A stretch of DNA of 18,373 bases from JAZDMK01 sp043800975 (GCA_043800975.1 JAZDMK010000354.1:1-18373); one strand, 5' to 3'; counted from the first letter of the stretch, positions 1 to 6,725 are shown. Notes: a model not told the origin generated them from the letters alone. Translations and numbers: made by a program.

Positions 1-53
1 AAATTTATACATTTTTATGTCCCTATCAAACAAAAACATACACCTTTTTAAAT

Positions 54-69
54 TAAGTATAAATACTTA
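54..69. repeat. 16-bp AT-rich dyad upstream of the leader ORF
   Basis: TAAGTAT at 54-60 and ATACTTA at 63-69 form a perfect 7-bp inverted repeat with a 2-nt centre, about 70 bp ahead of the leader ORF. It could be an operator for a dimeric regulator. In a sequence this AT-rich it may also be chance. I found no good TAnnTTTG promoter in 1-141; the nearest look-alike is TAAATTTC at 112-119. Confidence 0.3.
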
Positions 70-130
70 TCATTCTCCTTATACTAAACAAAAAAAATCT
101 CCGTTAATATTTAAATTTCTAACCAAAAAA

Positions 131-137
131 AGGAGGT
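131..137 (+). promoter_or_regulatory. Strong Shine-Dalgarno site for the leader ORF
   Basis: AGGAGGT lies 4 nt before an ATG at 142. It is an almost full anti-16S match, which is uncommon in Bacteroidota, where most genes here have no visible SD. CCTCC at 172-176, inside the short ORF, could pair with GGAGG at 132-136, so the site might be maskable; that pairing is only 5 bp plus one G-U. Confidence 0.6.
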
Positions 138-141
138 AACC

Positions 142-222
142 ATGATTATACTTCTATCTGCCGTTCCTCGGCCTCCATCAAACCAAAACGTTATTATTAA
201 TTTAAAAAACTTACTAAAATGA
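142..222 (+). CDS. Putative 26-residue leader peptide, coupled to the next gene
   Basis: A short ORF starts at ATG 142 behind a strong Shine-Dalgarno site and ends at TGA 220-222. That stop overlaps the ATG (219-221) of the following 325-residue gene in an ATGA arrangement. The 26-residue peptide begins MIILLSAVPRPPSNQ: a short hydrophobic start, then a proline/arginine stretch, then an Asn/Lys/Leu-rich tail. The downstream gene has no SD site of its own outside this ORF, so translation of the leader probably delivers ribosomes to it by termination-reinitiation. No function is recognised. It could be a pure translation-coupling device, a regulatory leader or a real micropeptide. Evidence for translation is the SD strength and the exact overlap, not homology. 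Confidence 0.5.
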   Translation: MIILLSAVPRPPSNQNVIINLKNLLK

Positions 223-1196
223 AAACTACACAACTAAACAGGCACAGGATGTATGATACAGTCCTCGCCATCTTCGATCAGAACCCTGCAATAGCAGGCG
301 TCATCATTGCACTTACCAATGCAATTCAGGCATTCCGCCTAAAGGTTTCCGAAATCAAACAGGTCGAAAAGCTACAGGGCATCGACCTCACAGGCTTTAC
401 ACTCGATAAGAAAAAACACAAAGAGGAAACATCCAAAACTGCATTCAAAATCTCATCCGCCCTTCAGGCATTTTGTGATGCAATCGAAAATTTTCAGCTC
501 ATCACATCCATTCAGTTTTCACGTTATGAACTAGAAAAAATGAACGATGAAGTTTTTGCCGAAACATGCAACCTCATTTATGAAAGAGCAACCGAAAACA
601 TTGTACAGCTCAATGCATATGGCGTCGATCCTGTACTGCTTGCTAATTTCTCTAATCAGATTGCAGCCTTCACCCAGTCTTTCTCCCAGGCCAATGCAGC
701 CCGCGCAACCCACAAAACAAACACGCGCCTGTTGAAAAATCTGTACTCCGAAGCCAGTCATATACTGCGTTTCCAGATCGACAAGTTGGCAGTACTCACC
801 GATGCTGCCGATGCAAATTTTATCAACCTCTACAAAAATTCCCGTGTAATTTATGATTACCGTGGTCATACCGCAAACCCCGACCCGCTGGCTCCTTCAG
901 GTTTTGTTCAGTTCGTGGTTCTCGATGAACGTACCGGCGAACCCATCGAATTCGTTCAGGTCGAAGATGTCTCTTCCGGTGTAAAAGTTGAAACCGATAC
1001 CGATGGCGAAGCCGATTACGAAGCACTTCCCGTTGGCACTCACACCTTCCGCCTCATCGCCGAAGGGTATGAATCCACCGAAGTCAAAATCAACGTCTCC
1101 ACCGACGACGAAATTGCAAACGAATACACTTTAAAACCAACCACAAACAATTCCGATTCCACTCCATCCACCGATGATAACATCATATCGGAATAA
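219..1196 (+). CDS. Unrecognised protein with C-terminal carboxypeptidase-regulatory-like domain
   Basis: This is a 325-residue protein. Residues about 1-205 look largely alpha-helical (long amphipathic runs rich in Ala, Asn and Gln). Residues about 228-306 resemble a CarboxypepD_reg-like/prealbumin-like beta sandwich: a strand (FVQFVVLDERTGEPI), the turn DTDGEADYEALPVGTHTF and the ending GYESTEVKINV match the usual 'x-T-D-x-x-G-x-[YF]-x-x-L-P-x-G-x-[HY]' pattern. The last 20 residues are Ser/Thr/Asp/Asn-rich and probably disordered. There is no signal peptide or lipobox, which is odd because such beta domains in Bacteroidota normally belong to exported proteins. Codons look richer in GC than in the nearby core genes (by eye). 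The start at 219 overlaps the stop of the leader ORF. A terminator at 1326-1373 ends the unit. Function unknown; a structural or binding role is only a guess. Confidence 0.75.
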   Translation: MKTTQLNRHRMYDTVLAIFDQNPAIAGVIIALTNAIQAFRLKVSEIKQVEKLQGIDLTGFTLDKKKHKEETSKTAFKISSALQAFCDAIENFQLITSIQFSRYELEKMNDEVFAETCNLIYERATENIVQLNAYGVDPVLLANFSNQIAAFTQSFSQANAARATHKTNTRLLKNLYSEASHILRFQIDKLAVLTDAADANFINLYKNSRVIYDYRGHTANPDPLAPSGFVQFVVLDERTGEPIEFVQVEDVSSGVKVETDTDGEADYEALPVGTHTFRLIAEGYESTEVKINVSTDDEIANEYTLKPTTNNSDSTPSTDDNIISE

Positions 1197-1201
1197 ACTT
1201 C

Positions 1202-1280
1202 CCTGACGGGGCGACTGCGCGACTGCTTGTCAGGCCTTCACTGTGTGTTGGCTTGTGCGAAAGAAGCTGAAGACCTGACT
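1202..1280 (+). other. Alternative stem-loops in the 3' untranslated region
   Basis: CCTGAC occurs at 1202-1207 and again at 1275-1280, and GTCAGG at 1229-1234 can pair with either one. With the second copy the stem extends to 11 positions (1229-1239 with 1270-1280, one mismatch). The first loop holds a tandem repeat, GCGACTGC twice (1211-1226). The two stems exclude each other. This lies between the stop of the 325-residue gene and its terminator, so it would be in the same RNA. Its role is unknown. Confidence 0.35.
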
Positions 1281-1325
1281 AAGCAAAGATTTCTTCAACC
1301 ATTTTGTTCATAGTTTATATATCAC

Positions 1326-1373
1326 AAAACCCTGCTTGCCGCAACATGCAGGGTTTTCAATTTTTGTTTTTTG
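1326..1373 (+). terminator. Intrinsic terminator of the 219-1196 unit
   Basis: AAAACCCTGC (1326-1335) pairs perfectly with GCAGGGTTTT (1348-1357) across a 12-nt loop, followed by a T-rich run (1360-1372). This is a 10-bp stem with a typical U tail on the plus strand, about 130 bp after the stop codon. Confidence 0.85.
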
Positions 1374-1377
1374 ACTC

Positions 1378-1457
1378 TCTCTGCAAATTTTAAACTGCTA
1401 ATAAAAGGATGCGCATTCAAGCATGTGAGTTATGAAAACAAGTTGCGTTTGCAGAGA
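1378..1457. repeat. 10-bp inverted repeat flanking 60 bp
   Basis: TCTCTGCAAA (1378-1387) and TTTGCAGAGA (1448-1457) are perfect inverted copies separated by 60 bp. The enclosed sequence contains no gene. It could be a long-loop RNA stem or the ends of a tiny non-autonomous element; no target-site duplication is obvious. Confidence 0.4.
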
Positions 1458-1571
1458 TGGCTGGAGCTAAGAAAAAAGTGTTTGACGAACGAAGTGAGGA
1501 GTTTTTTTTCGGGTCAGAACGCAACGTAGTTTTCTCGAACAGGCTTGACAGCGCTAGACTTTCTTTTGGCT

Positions 1572-1607
1572 CCACCTTTTTCTTTTGGCGATGAAAAGAA
1601 AAGGTGG
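1572..1607. repeat. Pyrimidine/purine hairpin
   Basis: The arm 1572-1586 (CCACCTTTTTCTTTT) is the inverse complement of 1594-1607 (AAAAGAAAAGGTGG) except for one bulged T, with a 7-nt loop. One strand of each arm is all pyrimidine. There is no U tail, so it is a poor terminator candidate. Confidence 0.6.
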
Positions 1608-1611
1608 AATA

Positions 1612-1634
1612 GCGCGCCGCCGGGACCGGCGCGC
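1612..1634. repeat. GC-rich hairpin
   Basis: GCGCGCCG (1612-1619) and CGGCGCGC (1627-1634) form a perfect 8-bp stem with a 7-nt loop. It is strikingly GC-rich against an AT-rich background and sits directly after the previous hairpin. Confidence 0.65.
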
Positions 1635-1718
1635 AACGGATTGTGCGTATGCTAAAACCGAAAAGCCCTTCGATAGGGCATCTTTGTAACGCGTTCCTTA
1701 CCAAAATATTTTCCCCAA

Positions 1719-2033
1719 GTCACGAACCATATGTACCAATCCCATGGCCTGCGGTGCTAGTCCCACAATCATCTGCACCAGTTACCGAATCAGTTGCATC
1801 AGGCCCCCAATCCGCTGTCTCCGTTCCGTGGCTTTCTGCACTAGTTCCGTGACTTTCTGCACCAATCCCCTGATCATCTGTTCCGGTTCCCCGGCTCGCT
1901 GTCACACGCCCCTGGCTCGCTGTGGCAGATCCGCGACAATATGTGACAAGTCCGCGGTTTTCTGTGGCAGTCCCGCGATAATCTGTGGAAGTTCCACAGT
2001 TTTCTGTGGCAGTTCGCGAGCTTGCTGTCGTAT
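1719..2033. repeat. Degenerate 21-bp tandem repeat array, about 15 units
   Basis: Fifteen consecutive 21-bp units tile 1719-2033 without spacers. The core is close to TCCGYGRYTTTCTGYRSCAG, for example units at 1824-1844, 1845-1865, 1908-1928, 1950-1970, 1971-1991 and 1992-2012. Units on the right are more alike than those on the left, where the pattern decays. Unit 1992-2012 contains CCACAG-TTTT-CTGTGG, a perfect hairpin, and unit 1950-1970 (CCGCGG-TTTT-CTGTGG) could still pair in RNA using G-U pairs. Because 21 is a multiple of three, the array stays open in several frames and would encode heptapeptide repeats on either strand. I do not think it is coding: no start is supported, and the plus frame runs on into mtgA antisense. 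It lies between the 3' ends of two convergent units. Confidence 0.85.
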
Positions 2034-2090
2034 TTTCAGCATTTTACAAAAAGGTGTTGATTTAATTATAGTCAGCTTATCATGCAGTAA

Positions 2091-2822
2091 CTACAATTTC
2101 GCACTAAACCCGCTCATATGCCCCACAATCCAGTTGATATGCCGCTTCAATTTCGGGGTTGGCTTTAATGGGTTCCAGTGGCGCGGAGCTGGCAGCAGCG
2201 CTGCAAGGCTCGCCGCTTCGTATTTAGAAAGTTTCCGACACGATTTGTGATAATAAAACTGAGAAGCCGCTTCCACGCCATAGATGCCGTTTCCAAGCTC
2301 CACAACATTCAGATACACTTCCATAATTCTTTTCTTGCTCCAGAAAAGTTCAGTGAGAAATGTGAAATAAGTTTCAAGTCCTTTCCTGATCCAGGTGCGG
2401 CTCGGCTCAACAAAAACATTTTTTGCAGTCTGTTGCGAAATCGTGCTTCCCCCGCGCATGTTGCCTTTCCCGTCCTGATTCATTTTATAAACTTTCTGGA
2501 TCGCTTTAAAATCAAATCCGTTATGAGAAGTGAAATTCTGATCTTCGGAAGTAATAACAGCCTGAATCATGTAAGGAGAAATATCTTCAATTGACACCCA
2601 GTCTTTTTTTAAACGCACCTCATCACCCGAGAACATTTGCTGCACGCTGCGGATAATCATCAATGGCGTAAAGGGCGGATTCACCCAGGTGTATAAAACA
2701 GAGAAGAAAAGGGTAGAGGCAAAGAAGAAAATAGCAAGTCGCTTCATCCAGCGCCAGATCTTGCCCCGAACAGTTTTAGGTTTGCTTTTCTTTTTAAATA
2801 ATTTTGAAAAAATGCGTGCCAT
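2091..2822 (-). CDS. mtgA: Monofunctional biosynthetic peptidoglycan transglycosylase
   Basis: A GT51-family glycosyltransferase that polymerises lipid II into glycan strands at the outer face of the inner membrane. With the start chosen here it has 243 residues, a usual length. A basic N-terminus (residues 1-28) is followed by one membrane anchor (about 29-47). Then come the GT51 motifs: SEDQNF with the catalytic Glu93, GGSTISQQTAKN (124-135), and the KKRIMEVYLNVVELGNGIYG segment with the second conserved Glu. No transpeptidase domain follows. The start at 2822 makes a TAATG overlap with the stop of rpe; an ATG two codons earlier (2828) would overlap rpe by 7 nt and is less likely. It is probably cotranscribed with rpe. 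No terminator is visible downstream; the 21-bp array begins about 60 bp past the stop. Confidence 0.93.
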   Translation of the reverse strand: MARIFSKLFKKKSKPKTVRGKIWRWMKRLAIFFFASTLFFSVLYTWVNPPFTPLMIIRSVQQMFSGDEVRLKKDWVSIEDISPYMIQAVITSEDQNFTSHNGFDFKAIQKVYKMNQDGKGNMRGGSTISQQTAKNVFVEPSRTWIRKGLETYFTFLTELFWSKKRIMEVYLNVVELGNGIYGVEAASQFYYHKSCRKLSKYEAASLAALLPAPRHWNPLKPTPKLKRHINWIVGHMSGFSAKL

Positions 2823-3472
2823 TAACAATTTTTTAATTGGCGAATATATTCCACAGGATCGGGTGCATTGAAAACTGCACTTCCTGCAACCAATATGTCA
2901 GCACCGGTATCAGTGAGCTTGCGGGCATTCGAAATATCCACGCCTCCGTCAATTTCAATCAGTGCATCCGATTTTTTTTGAATGATTAGATCTTTCAGTT
3001 TTGCAATTTTTGAATACGTATTCTCAATAAATTTTTGTCCGCCATAACCCGGATTCACTGACATGAGTAATACAAGATCGGTATCAATAATAATGTCGTT
3101 CAATGTTTCAATCGGTGTGTGCGGATTCAGTACAACACCCGCTTTCATTCCTGCTTTCTTAATGGCCTGAATACTGCGGTGAAGATGATTACAGGCTTCC
3201 ATGTGAATAGTAAGAATGTTGGCGCCTTCAGTTTTAAAGCGTTCGATATAACGATCCGGATCTACAATCATCAAATGGACATCCAGCGGTTTTTCTGAAT
3301 GTTTCGAAATGCTGTTCACTACCGGCATTCCGATCGAGATGTTCGGAACAAAAACGCCATCCATGATATCAATATGTACCCATTCGGCTTCGCTGCGGTT
3401 AATGATGTCAATGGCTTCACCAAGCTTGGTGAAATCAACAGAGAGAATCGACGGGGCAATGAGTGGCTGCAT
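2822..3472 (-). CDS. rpe: Ribulose-phosphate 3-epimerase
   Basis: Interconverts ribulose 5-phosphate and xylulose 5-phosphate in the pentose phosphate pathway (cytosol). The 216-residue protein matches the family length. It is a TIM barrel starting APSILSVDF, with metal ligands His33 and Asp35 (VHIDIMDG), His66 (DVHLMI) and Asp175 (EIDGGV), the loop MSVNPGYGGQKF, and the phosphate-binding end AGSAVF. Its stop shares a base with the start of mtgA (TAATG), so the two form a translationally coupled pair. A terminator behind rpoD and a promoter match just upstream suggest that this pair is transcribed separately from rpoD. Confidence 0.97.
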   Translation of the reverse strand: MQPLIAPSILSVDFTKLGEAIDIINRSEAEWVHIDIMDGVFVPNISIGMPVVNSISKHSEKPLDVHLMIVDPDRYIERFKTEGANILTIHMEACNHLHRSIQAIKKAGMKAGVVLNPHTPIETLNDIIIDTDLVLLMSVNPGYGGQKFIENTYSKIAKLKDLIIQKKSDALIEIDGGVDISNARKLTDTGADILVAGSAVFNAPDPVEYIRQLKNC

Positions 3473-3490
3473 AGTTTTTTATTTACACGG

Positions 3491-3521
3491 CAAAATTACA
3501 ACATTATAAGGAATGTCCGAA
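3491..3521 (-). promoter_or_regulatory. Promoter for rpe-mtgA
   Basis: On the minus strand TAATTTTG (3498 to 3491) fits the Bacteroidetes -7 box TAnnTTTG. Exactly 19 nt upstream is TTCG (3521-3518), one base from the -33 TTTG. The predicted start of RNA is about 10-15 nt ahead of the rpe ATG. Confidence 0.6.
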
Positions 3522-3523
3522 AT

Positions 3524-3556
3524 AAAAAAGGATTGATCCGTGGTGGGCCAATCCTT
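3524..3556 (-). terminator. Intrinsic terminator after rpoD
   Basis: Read on the minus strand, AAGGATTG (3556-3549) pairs with CAATCCTT (3535-3528) across a 13-nt loop, and the transcript continues as a run of U (3529-3524). It lies 24 bp past the rpoD stop and separates rpoD from rpe. Confidence 0.8.
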
Positions 3557-3580
3557 CGCAAATAATTAAATATACTTATA

Positions 3581-4444
3581 TTAACCTAAATAAGTCTTGA
3601 GGATTTTGCTTCGTGAAGTGTGCTTCAGTCGGCGGATTGCTTTTTCTTTAATCTGACGAACGCGTTCACGGGTAAGGTCAAATTTTTCACCAATTTCTTC
3701 CAGCGTTAAGGGATGTTCTCCGTTTAATCCGAAATACAAACGAATCACATCTGCTTCTCTGGCAGTGAGTGTAGAAATAGCTCTTTCAATTTCCCGGCGC
3801 AGTGATTCCTTGATCAGTTCTGTTTCGGGTGTGTGTGTATCATCATTGCGAAGCACATCATACATGTTGGATTCTTCACCTTGTACAAGTGGAGCATCCA
3901 TCGATACATGACGGCCGGAATGGCGCAACGATTCTTTTACTTCATTTTCAGGAAGGTCAAGCAGTTCGGCGATTTCATCAGCAGAGGGTTCGCGTTCATA
4001 CGATTGTTCTAACTGTGAAAAAGCTTTATTTATTTTATTAATCGAACCAATTTTATTCAGCGGGAGCCTAACAATACGGGACTGTTCAGCCAAAGCCTGC
4101 AGGATCGACTGACGGATCCACCATACGGCGTATGAGATAAATTTAAATCCGCGGGTTTCATCAAAACGTTGTGCAGCCTTGATCAATCCTAAGTTTCCTT
4201 CGTTGATCAAATCAGGAAGACTGAGTCCCTGGTTCTGGTATTGCTTGGAAACAGAAACCACAAATCGGAGGTTAGCCTTGGTTAATTTCTCCAATGCAGA
4301 CTGGTCTCCCTGGCGGATTCGTTGTGCAAGCGCAACTTCTTCTTCCGCTGTGATCAGGTCTACCTTCCCGATTTCCTGCAGGTACTTGTCCAGTGACGCG
4401 GTTTCGCGGTTGGTGACCTGCTTTGTGATTTTTAATTGTCTCAT
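3581..4444 (-). CDS. rpoD: Primary (RpoD/SigA-type) RNA polymerase sigma factor
   Basis: A sigma-70 protein of 287 residues, the short form typical of the Bacteroidota housekeeping sigma, which lacks region 1.1 and the non-conserved region. Visible parts in order: region 1.2 (about 16-48); region 2 (about 52-122), with DLINEGNLGLIKAAQRFD (core binding) and FKFISYAVWWIRQSI (-10 recognition and melting); region 3 (about 125-200); region 4 (about 222-280), with the helix-turn-helix LTLEEIGEKFDLTRERVRQI. In this phylum the protein reads -33 TTTG/-7 TAnnTTTG promoters, consistent with the promoters found in this window. It sits 51 bp after pnp on the same strand and is followed by an intrinsic terminator. 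A second RpoD-like paralogue elsewhere in the genome cannot be excluded. Confidence 0.95.
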   Translation of the reverse strand: MRQLKITKQVTNRETASLDKYLQEIGKVDLITAEEEVALAQRIRQGDQSALEKLTKANLRFVVSVSKQYQNQGLSLPDLINEGNLGLIKAAQRFDETRGFKFISYAVWWIRQSILQALAEQSRIVRLPLNKIGSINKINKAFSQLEQSYEREPSADEIAELLDLPENEVKESLRHSGRHVSMDAPLVQGEESNMYDVLRNDDTHTPETELIKESLRREIERAISTLTAREADVIRLYFGLNGEHPLTLEEIGEKFDLTRERVRQIKEKAIRRLKHTSRSKILKTYLG

Positions 4445-4459
4445 AGTTTAATTTAAAAA

Positions 4460-4467
4460 CAAACGTA
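4460..4467 (-). promoter_or_regulatory. Possible -7 box ahead of rpoD
   Basis: TACGTTTG on the minus strand fits TAnnTTTG and lies 15 nt upstream of the rpoD ATG. No TTTG is found at the right distance upstream, so this is only a half match; rpoD may also be read from pnp. Confidence 0.35.
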
Positions 4468-4495
4468 ATACGATCAATCTCGAAATTAGTTACAT

Positions 4496-6658
4496 CTAGT
4501 TCTGCTCATTTTGAGCGGAGCTTTTTTCTTCAGTTCTTTCAGGACGCGGCATTAACGCTTTTCGCGACAGTCTCATTTTTCCTGTTTTCTTATCAATTTC
4601 AATCAGCTTGACAGTTACTTTATCGCCGGTTTTGAAAACGTCTTCGATATTTTCTACGCGTTTCCAATCCACTTCAGAGATATGCAACAATCCTTCTTTG
4701 TTGGGCAGTATTTCTACAAAAGCACCAAACGGCTGAAGGTTTTTTACAGTGCCATCATATACTTCGCCTACTTCTGGAAGTGCCGTGATACCTTTAATTC
4801 TGCGGATAACAGCATCAACACTGTCTTTATTTGCGGATACGATATCAATCATTCCAAAATCACCAACTTCTTCAATAACAATGGTGGTGTTAGTTTCGCG
4901 CTGCATTTCCTGAATAACTTTTCCGCCGGGTCCGATAACGGCACCAATAAATTCGCGTGGAATTTTCATTTTAACAATGCGTGGAACGTGTGGTTTGTAA
5001 TCTTCGCGGGGTGCAGAAATTGTTCGCGCAATTTCGCCTAGTATATGAAGTCTTCCCTGACGAGCCTGATCTAAAGCTTTAGAAAGAATTTCGTAAGATA
5101 AGCCGTCAACCTTAATGTCCATCTGGCAAGCTGTGATGCCATCCGGTGTGCCGGTTACTTTAAAGTCCATATCACCCAGATGATCTTCATCACCCAGAAT
5201 GTCGGATAATACAGCATAATTGCCAGTGCTGTCTGTAATTAATCCCATGGCAATTCCTGAAACGGGCTTAATTAATTTTACACCGGCATCCATCAGCGCC
5301 ATGGTTCCTGCACAAACAGTTGCCATCGAAGAGGAGCCATTGGATTCAAGAATATCAGAAACAACACGAACTGTATAAGGATTAATATCTGAACCGGGAA
5401 GCATATTTTTCAATGCGCGCATAGCAAGGTTTCCATGACCCACTTCGCGACGGCCAAGGCCACGCATCATTTTTACTTCACCGGTTGAATAAGGCGGGAA
5501 GTTATAATGAAGCAGGAAATTGTTTTTGCCTTCGATCACAACACCATCAATGGTTTGTTCGTCCAGCTTGGTTCCCAGCGTTACAGTTGTCAGTGACTGT
5601 GTTTCACCACGTGTGAAAACAGCCGATCCGTGTGCCATAGGAAGATAATCTACTTCTGACCAGATCGGACGGATTTCATCAAGCTTACGTCCGTCAAGGC
5701 GGATACGATCTTTCAACATCATTTGACGTACCACTTCTTTTTCAAGATCGTGGTAGTAACGTTTGATGAGAGCCAGTTTAGCAGCACGTTCTTCTTCAGG
5801 AAGAGATTCGATAAATGCTTCGCGAACGGCTTTGAAATTATCGGAACGTTCGTGTTTGTTGGCATTGCATGATTTTGCAACGTCATATACTTTTTGGTAC
5901 AACTGATCCCAGATTGTTTTCTTTAAATCTTCATCATGCACTTCGTGGCAGTATTCGCGCTTGGTCAGTTTGCCTGCTTTTTCTGCAAGTTCAAGCTGAG
6001 CTTTACACTGAACCTTGATGGCAGCATGAGCAAATTTTAAAGCTTCCAGCATATCTGCTTCAGAAACTTCTTTCATTTCGCCTTCTACCATCGTGATGTT
6101 ATCGTAAGTAGCGGCAACCAAAAGGTCAATATCAGCATTGGCCATATTGGTAAAATCAGGATTGATAACGAAAGTGCCATCAATTCGGGCAACGCGTACT
6201 TCCGAAACAGGTCCGTTGAAAGGAACGTCCGATACAGAAAGTGCTGCAGAAGCTGCCAGGCAAGCCAGTGCGTCAGGCATTGCAATGCGATCAGATGAGA
6301 TTAGGTTAATGATAACCTGTGTTTCAGCATGAAAATTATCAGGGAAGAGTGGACGTAATGCACGGTCCACTAAGCGGGAAATAAGAATTTCATATTCAGA
6401 AGGTCTGGCTTCGCGTTTGAAAAATCCACCGGGAAAACGACCGGCAGCGGCATATTTTTCAACATAATCAACGGAAAGCGGCATATAATCGAGTCCTTCG
6501 GAAGCTTCTTTTTTAGAAACAACAGTTGCCAGCAGCATGGTGTCGCCCATACGGACAATCACAGAACCATCAGCCTGCTTAGCCAGCTTACCGGTTTCAA
6601 TAGAAATTTCACGACCATCGTCTAAACGGATGGTTGTTGAAAAAACGTTTGGTATCAT
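4496..6658 (-). CDS. pnp: Polyribonucleotide nucleotidyltransferase (PNPase)
   Basis: A trimeric phosphorolytic 3'-5' exoribonuclease that degrades mRNA in the cytosol and releases nucleoside diphosphates. At 720 residues it is full length. Domain order: first RNase PH domain (about 10-145), an alpha-helical linker, second RNase PH domain (about 330-545) with the acidic active-site segment DILGDEDHLGDMD (486-498), KH domain with GPGG at 576-579, and S1 domain (about 631-700, GTVKNLQPFGAFVEI). It ends in a short charged tail (KSSAQNEQN). The minus-strand order rpsO, pnp, rpoD places it in the classic rpsO-pnp pairing. A strong stem-loop between rpsO and pnp may limit read-through or be a processing site. 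Confidence 0.98.
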   Translation of the reverse strand: MIPNVFSTTIRLDDGREISIETGKLAKQADGSVIVRMGDTMLLATVVSKKEASEGLDYMPLSVDYVEKYAAAGRFPGGFFKREARPSEYEILISRLVDRALRPLFPDNFHAETQVIINLISSDRIAMPDALACLAASAALSVSDVPFNGPVSEVRVARIDGTFVINPDFTNMANADIDLLVAATYDNITMVEGEMKEVSEADMLEALKFAHAAIKVQCKAQLELAEKAGKLTKREYCHEVHDEDLKKTIWDQLYQKVYDVAKSCNANKHERSDNFKAVREAFIESLPEEERAAKLALIKRYYHDLEKEVVRQMMLKDRIRLDGRKLDEIRPIWSEVDYLPMAHGSAVFTRGETQSLTTVTLGTKLDEQTIDGVVIEGKNNFLLHYNFPPYSTGEVKMMRGLGRREVGHGNLAMRALKNMLPGSDINPYTVRVVSDILESNGSSSMATVCAGTMALMDAGVKLIKPVSGIAMGLITDSTGNYAVLSDILGDEDHLGDMDFKVTGTPDGITACQMDIKVDGLSYEILSKALDQARQGRLHILGEIARTISAPREDYKPHVPRIVKMKIPREFIGAVIGPGGKVIQEMQRETNTTIVIEEVGDFGMIDIVSANKDSVDAVIRRIKGITALPEVGEVYDGTVKNLQPFGAFVEILPNKEGLLHISEVDWKRVENIEDVFKTGDKVTVKLIEIDKKTGKMRLSRKALMPRPERTEEKSSAQNEQN

Positions 6659-6695
6659 AAGAAAAAATTAAGAAAATTACAATTTCGAAAAACAC

Positions 6696-6725
6696 AAAAA
6701 AGGCAATTGGATAATTGCCTTTTTT
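6696..6725 (-). terminator. Intrinsic terminator between rpsO and pnp
   Basis: AAAAAAGGCAATT (6696-6708) and AATTGCCTTTTTT (6713-6725) form a perfect 13-bp stem with a 4-nt loop. On the minus strand it follows the rpsO stop by 16 bp and ends in a U run. Since pnp starts only 37 bp further on, it may act as a partial terminator or attenuator that sets the rpsO to pnp ratio. Its symmetry would also allow it to work in the other direction. Confidence 0.8.

Larger units (their letters stand above)
1458..1704. other. Non-coding repeat-like block with hairpins
   Basis: No credible gene is seen. The block contains a T-rich direct repeat (TTTCTTTTGGC at 1560-1570 and 1579-1589), a pyrimidine/purine hairpin (1572-1607), a GC-rich hairpin (1612-1634) and a small stem GCCCT/AGGGC (1665-1669/1675-1679). 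Its look, and the peptide a minus-strand frame would give, resemble sequences I recall being repeatedly mis-annotated as short hypothetical proteins in Bacteroidota genomes. I therefore suspect a dispersed intergenic repeat. This rests on memory and cannot be proved from one copy. Confidence 0.4.

Noticed and set aside
1417..1704. 95-codon minus-strand open frame over the hairpin block
   Set aside because: Low-complexity Ser/Lys peptide over inverted repeats, with no initiation signals; more likely a shadow of a non-coding repeat.
1720..1905. Minus-strand open frame with Gly/Thr/Asp heptapeptide repeats
   Set aside because: Also produced by the 21-bp array; short, and no upstream signals or recognisable domain.
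1719..2033. CRISPR array
   Set aside because: Units abut without unique spacers, the 21-bp unit is degenerate throughout, and no cas genes are nearby.
1326..2090. Insertion sequence or prophage remnant
   Set aside because: No transposase or integrase fragments were recognised in any frame and no clear target-site duplication; only repeats are present.
1744..2250. 168-codon plus-strand open frame, Cys-rich with heptapeptide repeats
   Set aside because: The frame is open because the 21-bp array is a multiple of three. It has no SD site or promoter and its last third is antisense to the C-terminus of mtgA.
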